From Acidobacteriaceae bacterium (lineage in GTDB: Bacteria; Acidobacteriota; Terriglobia; Terriglobales; Acidobacteriaceae): a DNA stretch of 33,122 nucleotides. Of the stretch, positions 29,868 to 33,122 are shown piece by piece. The notes below the pieces were generated by a model. The model saw only the letters and a program-made list of their open reading frames with translations, was not told where the DNA came from and ran no database searches. The stretch is taken from assembly GCA_030038195.1 (NCBI GenBank), contig JASHPJ010000008.1, forward strand, positions 1-33,122, in the 5' to 3' direction. The translations under genes and the position numbers were made by a program. Position 1 is the first letter of the stretch; each line of letters opens with the position of its first letter.

Positions 29868-30587
29868 ATGGTTTCGAAAAAGACTGAAAAGCAGGAATAT
29901 CGTCTACCTGGAAATCTGAAGATGGCGCGGCCGGAGTGGATTGCCGTTGATGCATACTTCGGCGGGCTGCTTGCGCCGCCGGATGCGCACCTGGATGCAG
30001 CGCTCAAGGCGAACCGCGCGGCGGGGCTGCCGGCGATTGACGTTTCGCCGCTGCAGGGCAAGTTTCTGCAGGTGCTGGTGCGGATGCTGCGGCCGAAACG
30101 AGTCCTGGAGATCGGCACGCTGGGCGGCTACAGCACCATCTGGATGGCGCGCGCGCTGCCACGCGGCGGGCGCATCGTCTCGCTGGAGTTCCTGCAGAAA
30201 CATGCGGACGTGGCGCGGAAGAATCTCGAAAACGCCGGGCTGCTGAAGCGCGTGGATCTGCGCGTGGGGCGGGCGCTGGACAGTTTGCCGAAGCTTGCAG
30301 CGTCGGGCGCGGGGCCGTTCGATCTGATCTTTATCGACGCAGACAAGCCGAATAATCCGCAGTACCTGAAATGGGCGCTGAAGCTGGCGCGCGTGGGCAC
30401 GGTCATTGTCGTCGATAACGTGGTGCGCGACGGCAAGGTGGCCGATGCGAAGAGCGCGGACCCGGATGTGCGCGGCACGCGGCGGATGACGTCGCTGATG
30501 GCGCGGGAGCCGCAACTGTGCGCGACCGTGGTGCAGAACGTGGGCGTGAAGGGGTATGACGGGTTTGCGATTGCGGTGGTGGAGTGA
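29868..30587 (+). CDS. SAM-dependent O-methyltransferase, caffeoyl-CoA OMT type
   Basis: The protein has 239 residues in a Rossmann fold. Motif I is VLEIGTLGGYSTIWMA; LIFIDADKPNNPQYLKWAL carries the metal-binding Asp set; IVVDNVVRDGKVAD follows. This fits methyltransferase family 3, whose bacterial members act on catechol-type substrates with a divalent metal. The ATG directly follows the stop of the polyprenyl synthase (TAA-ATG), with GGGAGAAG just before, so the two are cotranslated; this hints at quinone-related methylation but does not prove it. An internal ATG at 29922 is an alternative start. The end faces a G-rich tandem repeat. Confidence 0.88.
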   Translation: MVSKKTEKQEYRLPGNLKMARPEWIAVDAYFGGLLAPPDAHLDAALKANRAAGLPAIDVSPLQGKFLQVLVRMLRPKRVLEIGTLGGYSTIWMARALPRGGRIVSLEFLQKHADVARKNLENAGLLKRVDLRVGRALDSLPKLAASGAGPFDLIFIDADKPNNPQYLKWALKLARVGTVIVVDNVVRDGKVADAKSADPDVRGTRRMTSLMAREPQLCATVVQNVGVKGYDGFAIAVVE

Positions 30588-30642
30588 GCCGTAAGGGCTG
30601 CGCGCTTTTTGCGCTGTTGATGCCGGCCTCTTGTCAGGCGAG

Positions 30643-30718
30643 GACTAGGGACTAGGGACTAGGGACTAGGGAATAGGGAATAGGGAATAGGGAATAGGGA
30701 ATAGGGAATAGGGAATAG
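30643..30718. repeat. 7-nt tandem array, G-quadruplex-like
   Basis: Four GACTAGG units (30643-30670) are followed by six GAATAGG units (30671-30712) and a final partial unit. GGG recurs exactly every seven bases on the plus strand with 4-nt loops (ACTA or AATA), the arrangement of an intramolecular G-quadruplex. It lies between two convergent genes. There is no open frame of note. Confidence 0.95.
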
Positions 30719-30733
30719 TGTGGGGCATCGAAG

Positions 30734-31162
30734 CTACTCGGCTTCCATGAGGGCTTTGAGGGCTTTGGCGTAGGGCTCGGGGAGTGGCTGGCGGTTGAGC
30801 TGGCCGTCGCAGACTACGTGGACAGTTTCGCCTTCGGCCAGGAGCTTACGCTCTTTTTCCTTTTGGCCGGGCGCGCGGTAGATTCGATAGCCGAACTTGA
30901 GGACCGAGCCGCGCAGGAGCGTGGGGCGCGTCTCGATGAGGATATCGTCGTCGTAGCGGGCGGGGTCGCGGTAGCGGCAGTGCGCGTCGACGACGGGAAG
31001 AATGAGGCTGTGCTCTTTTTCGAGGCTGCTGTAGGCGAGGCCGAGCGAGCGGAGCAGCTCGACGCGGCCGATTTCAAACCAGATCAGGTAGTTGGCATAG
31101 TAGACGATGCCCATCTGGTCGGTTTCCGCGTAGCGCACCCTTACCTGGGTGGTGACTGGCAT
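30734..31162 (-). CDS. YbgC/4-hydroxybenzoyl-CoA thioesterase family protein
   Basis: The protein has 142 residues, a hot-dog-fold acyl-CoA thioesterase. The active-site motif VRYAETDQMGIVYYANYLIW has the catalytic Asp at 15. Family members hydrolyse short-chain or aromatic acyl-CoA; YbgC in Proteobacteria lies with tol-pal. Here it follows rseP on the same strand after a 113-nt gap with an inverted repeat, so its substrate cannot be inferred from context. The start MPVTTQVRVRYAETD is typical. Confidence 0.92.
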   Translation of the reverse strand: MPVTTQVRVRYAETDQMGIVYYANYLIWFEIGRVELLRSLGLAYSSLEKEHSLILPVVDAHCRYRDPARYDDDILIETRPTLLRGSVLKFGYRIYRAPGQKEKERKLLAEGETVHVVCDGQLNRQPLPEPYAKALKALMEAE

Positions 31163-31179
31163 TTTTTCTCCGGAGACAG

Positions 31180-31260
31180 AGATCAGGGGTCAGAGATCAG
31201 TTTTCAGTGGTCGGTGATCGGCAGTTCTGCCGGCAAGAAGACTGATCCCTGACAATTGAT
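31180..31260. repeat. Nested inverted repeat between rseP and thioesterase
   Basis: GTCAGAGATCAGTTTTC (31189-31205) pairs with GAAGACTGATCCCTGAC (31237-31253) with two mismatches. Inside, CGGCAG-TT-CTGCCG (31219-31232) forms a second stem. Short GATCAG-type words recur around it. It may act as a processing or attenuation structure in an rseP-thioesterase transcript; it has no T-tract in gene orientation. Confidence 0.65.
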
Positions 31261-31275
31261 CCCTGCCCCCCTTTT

Positions 31276-32655
31276 TTACGGCTTGACGTGCGCGAACATG
31301 GGCAGCTTGGTTACGTCGCTGAAGATGATGAAGACGAAGAAAACCATGAGCACGACAAAGGCGGCCTGGTAGATGCGCTCCTTGAGCGCGAGGTTGATGT
31401 CGTGGCGCAGGACGCTCTCGATGACCAGGAAGAGAATCATGCCGCCGTCGAGGATCGGGAACGGGAGCAGGTTGAGAATGCCGAGGTTGAGGCTGATTTC
31501 AGCGGCGAGGTCGAACTTGGGCTGCCAGCCTTTCATCTCGGCGGCGTCGCCGGCCATGCGCGCAATGCCGACGGGGCCCTGCAACTCAGAGATGGAGACC
31601 TTGTGCGTGAACAGGCGCTCCAGGACGTCGAGGATGAGAGTGGAGTTTTCCAGGGAGAAGATTTTTGCCTTGCTCACGGCCTGGCCAAAGGGCAGCGGGT
31701 CGTTGCGGAAGGGAATCGGCGTGGGCACGAATCCCAGCATCCAGGTGGAGGCCTGCAGTTTTGCCGGATACGCTTCCAGGTTGACCGTTGCGCCGTTGCG
31801 CTGCACGGTGAGTGTGAGCTGCTTGCCCTGACCGTACTGCATATAAGCCAGCAGCGAAGTTACGCTGTGGAAGGCGTGGCCGTCCACGGCGACGATGGCA
31901 TCGCCGGCATGCAGGCCGGCGCGCTCGGCCGGGGTGTCGGACTGCACTTCTTTCACGCCGATGGGACCGACCAGAATATGCGGCAGAATGCCGGCGTCAC
32001 TGAGGTCGAAGTCGTCGTCTTTGGCCGCGGCCGGAATGCGCATCGTGAGCGGGAGGGTCTTGCCGTCGCGCTCCACGGTCATGGCGACGGGTTGATTGGC
32101 GTTCAGGCGGGTGCGCGCGTAGACCTGGTCCCAGTCGGGGCTGTCGACGGAGTCAAAGCGGCGGATGATGTCGCCGGGCTCGAGGCCGGCCTGTGCGGCG
32201 GCGGAGCCGGGCGTGACCCATTCGATGGTGGTGGTGTTGACCTCAACCGTGGGGACTTCGTTGATCCAGCCGAAGTAGAAGACCATCAGCACCACGGCCA
32301 GAACGAAGTTGGCCGCCGGACCGGCAAAGCCGATCAGCATGCGCTGCCAGCGCGGATGCGCGGTGAAGGCGCCGGAGTCGTTTTCTGCCACTTCAGGACG
32401 GCCGACGGGCAGATCCATGTTCTGGCCGGGCTCTTCGCCGGTCATTTTCACGAATCCACCGAGCGGGAGCAGGCAGACCTTGTAGTCGGTCTCGCCGTAT
32501 TTGAAACCGAACAGGCGCGGGCCGAAGCCGAAGGAGAATGCCTCGACGCGGACGCCGCAGAGCTTGGCGACGATGAAGTGTCCCAGCTCGTGCACCACCA
32601 CCATGATGCCGACCAGAACGATGAATGCAACGGCAGAAACTAAGAATGCGTGCAT
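31276..32655 (-). CDS. rseP: RseP-family site-2 intramembrane zinc metalloprotease
   Basis: The protein has 459 residues. The first membrane helix carries HELGH (zinc ligands H22 and H26, catalytic E23), and NLLPFPILDGG at 395-405 holds the third ligand Asp403 in a later helix. Two PDZ domains lie between (WVTPGSAAAQAGLEPGDII and VQSDTPAERAGLHAGDAIV), and hydrophobic helices end the protein. The enzyme cuts membrane-bound anti-sigma factors or signal-peptide remnants. It lies 45 nt after dxr, the common dxr-rseP order of the envelope-biogenesis cluster, with BamA usually beyond; here a thioesterase follows instead. Confidence 0.96.
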   Translation of the reverse strand: MHAFLVSAVAFIVLVGIMVVVHELGHFIVAKLCGVRVEAFSFGFGPRLFGFKYGETDYKVCLLPLGGFVKMTGEEPGQNMDLPVGRPEVAENDSGAFTAHPRWQRMLIGFAGPAANFVLAVVLMVFYFGWINEVPTVEVNTTTIEWVTPGSAAAQAGLEPGDIIRRFDSVDSPDWDQVYARTRLNANQPVAMTVERDGKTLPLTMRIPAAAKDDDFDLSDAGILPHILVGPIGVKEVQSDTPAERAGLHAGDAIVAVDGHAFHSVTSLLAYMQYGQGKQLTLTVQRNGATVNLEAYPAKLQASTWMLGFVPTPIPFRNDPLPFGQAVSKAKIFSLENSTLILDVLERLFTHKVSISELQGPVGIARMAGDAAEMKGWQPKFDLAAEISLNLGILNLLPFPILDGGMILFLVIESVLRHDINLALKERIYQAAFVVLMVFFVFIIFSDVTKLPMFAHVKP

Positions 32656-32700
32656 AGATGCAGATAAACTTCCTTGGCAGCGCGCGCCTGCGGACCGGGG

Positions 32701-33122
32701 TTATACGAGCATTGCGCGAGCCATTCGACGCGCCTCCCGGTCGGTGGCCAACACCTCAGCAATGGTGGCTGGATGCGCTTCCGGCGTGGATGCGAGCACT
32801 CTTTCAATTGTACGCGGGATGCCGGTGAAGGGGATACGACCTTCGAGGAAGGCTTCCACGGCTACTTCGTCTGCGGCGTTGAGCGCAATGCAGTGCGCGC
32901 CGCCCTTTGCCGCGGCCTCGTAGGCCAGGCGCAGGCAGGGGAAGCGCACGAAGTCTGGCTGCTCGAAGTCGAGATGGCGCAGCGCGGCCAGATCAAAGGT
33001 GAGCGTGGATTGTGGACGCTCAGGGTAAGCCAGCGCGTAGAGGATGGGCAGGCGCATGTCGGTGATGGAGATCTGGGCGAGGATGGAGCCGTCAACGAAC
33101 TCCACCAGTGAGTGGACGGTGG
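32701..33122 (-). CDS. dxr: 1-deoxy-D-xylulose 5-phosphate reductoisomerase (3' part)
   Basis: Only the C-terminal 139 residues or so are inside the window; the gene runs off the edge at 33122. The sequence TVHSLVEFVDGSILAQISIT and DMRLPILYALAYPERP is the conserved substrate-binding region of DXR, followed by FPCLRLAYEAAAKGG and LNAADEVAVEAFL. The enzyme converts DXP to MEP with NADPH in the non-mevalonate isoprenoid pathway, feeding the polyprenyl synthase near 29 kb. rseP follows 45 nt downstream on the same strand. Confidence 0.96.
   Translation of the reverse strand, partial: TVHSLVEFVDGSILAQISITDMRLPILYALAYPERPQSTLTFDLAALRHLDFEQPDFVRFPCLRLAYEAAAKGGAHCIALNAADEVAVEAFLEGRIPFTGIPRTIERVLASTPEAHPATIAEVLATDREARRMARAMLV

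Noticed and set aside
30643..30718. A CRISPR-like array
   Set aside because: The units are 7 nt with no spacers; it is a simple tandem repeat.
31288..32643. A 451-codon plus-strand frame opposite rseP
   Set aside because: Shadow of rseP, which has HELGH, PDZ and LDG motifs.

Overview
The window looks like a chromosomal segment of an Acidobacteriota bacterium, most likely class Terriglobia. This is inferred from three things: high GC with strong G/C third positions, a secreted von Willebrand factor A protein of the type expanded in Acidobacteria, and many short dispersed palindromic repeats of a kind I associate with these genomes. No tRNA, rRNA, CRISPR array, transposase or phage gene was seen. 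Most genes are conserved housekeeping genes, and the accessory material is concentrated between them.

Layout. 1-3.5 kb: a MoaD-MoaE fusion (molybdopterin synthase), a secreted VWA protein, a divergent Hfq, an inositol-monophosphatase-like enzyme overlapping hfq, and a 7Fe ferredoxin ending in a clear terminator. 3.6-5.6 kb: a VapBC-type toxin-antitoxin pair (minus strand), recO, and a small gene broken by an in-frame TGA. 5.7-8.9 kb: glyQ and glyS. 8.9-10.8 kb: a repeat-rich gap, then a secreted MetX-like alpha/beta hydrolase lying between two copies of a 25-nt direct repeat. 10.8-16.6 kb: an orphan 203-aa protein, a giant LptC/LptA-like protein, lptB and rpoN. 16.8-22 kb: a 1320-aa secreted LamG-containing protein divergent from an L-idonate-5-dehydrogenase-like enzyme, with a GntR-type palindrome on the likely promoter between them. 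22.1-26.5 kb: divergent argS and metG. 26.6-28.1 kb: a second VapBC pair and tatD. 28.3-30.6 kb: yajQ, a long-chain polyprenyl diphosphate synthase and an O-methyltransferase. 30.7 kb to the end (minus strand): a YbgC-like thioesterase, the site-2 protease rseP, and the 3' part of dxr, which is cut by the window edge.

How the genes fit together. LptC/A-LptB is the lipopolysaccharide export machinery. dxr and the polyprenyl synthase belong to isoprenoid supply, and dxr next to rseP is a common envelope-biogenesis arrangement. glyQS, argS and metG supply translation. The LamG protein and the dehydrogenase look like a small sugar-use module under one regulator, which is an inference from shared upstream DNA.

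The least ordinary part is the intergenic DNA: (a) three copies of a repeat with conserved flanks but an unrelated hairpin in each; (b) a CTAG-rich repeat found directly after three stop codons in gene orientation, plus one inverted copy; (c) a 7-nt tandem array of evenly spaced GGG runs that could form a G-quadruplex; (d) palindromes of repeat type inside lptC/A and argS reading frames; (e) a recurrent TAAAAT -10-like box close to start codons.
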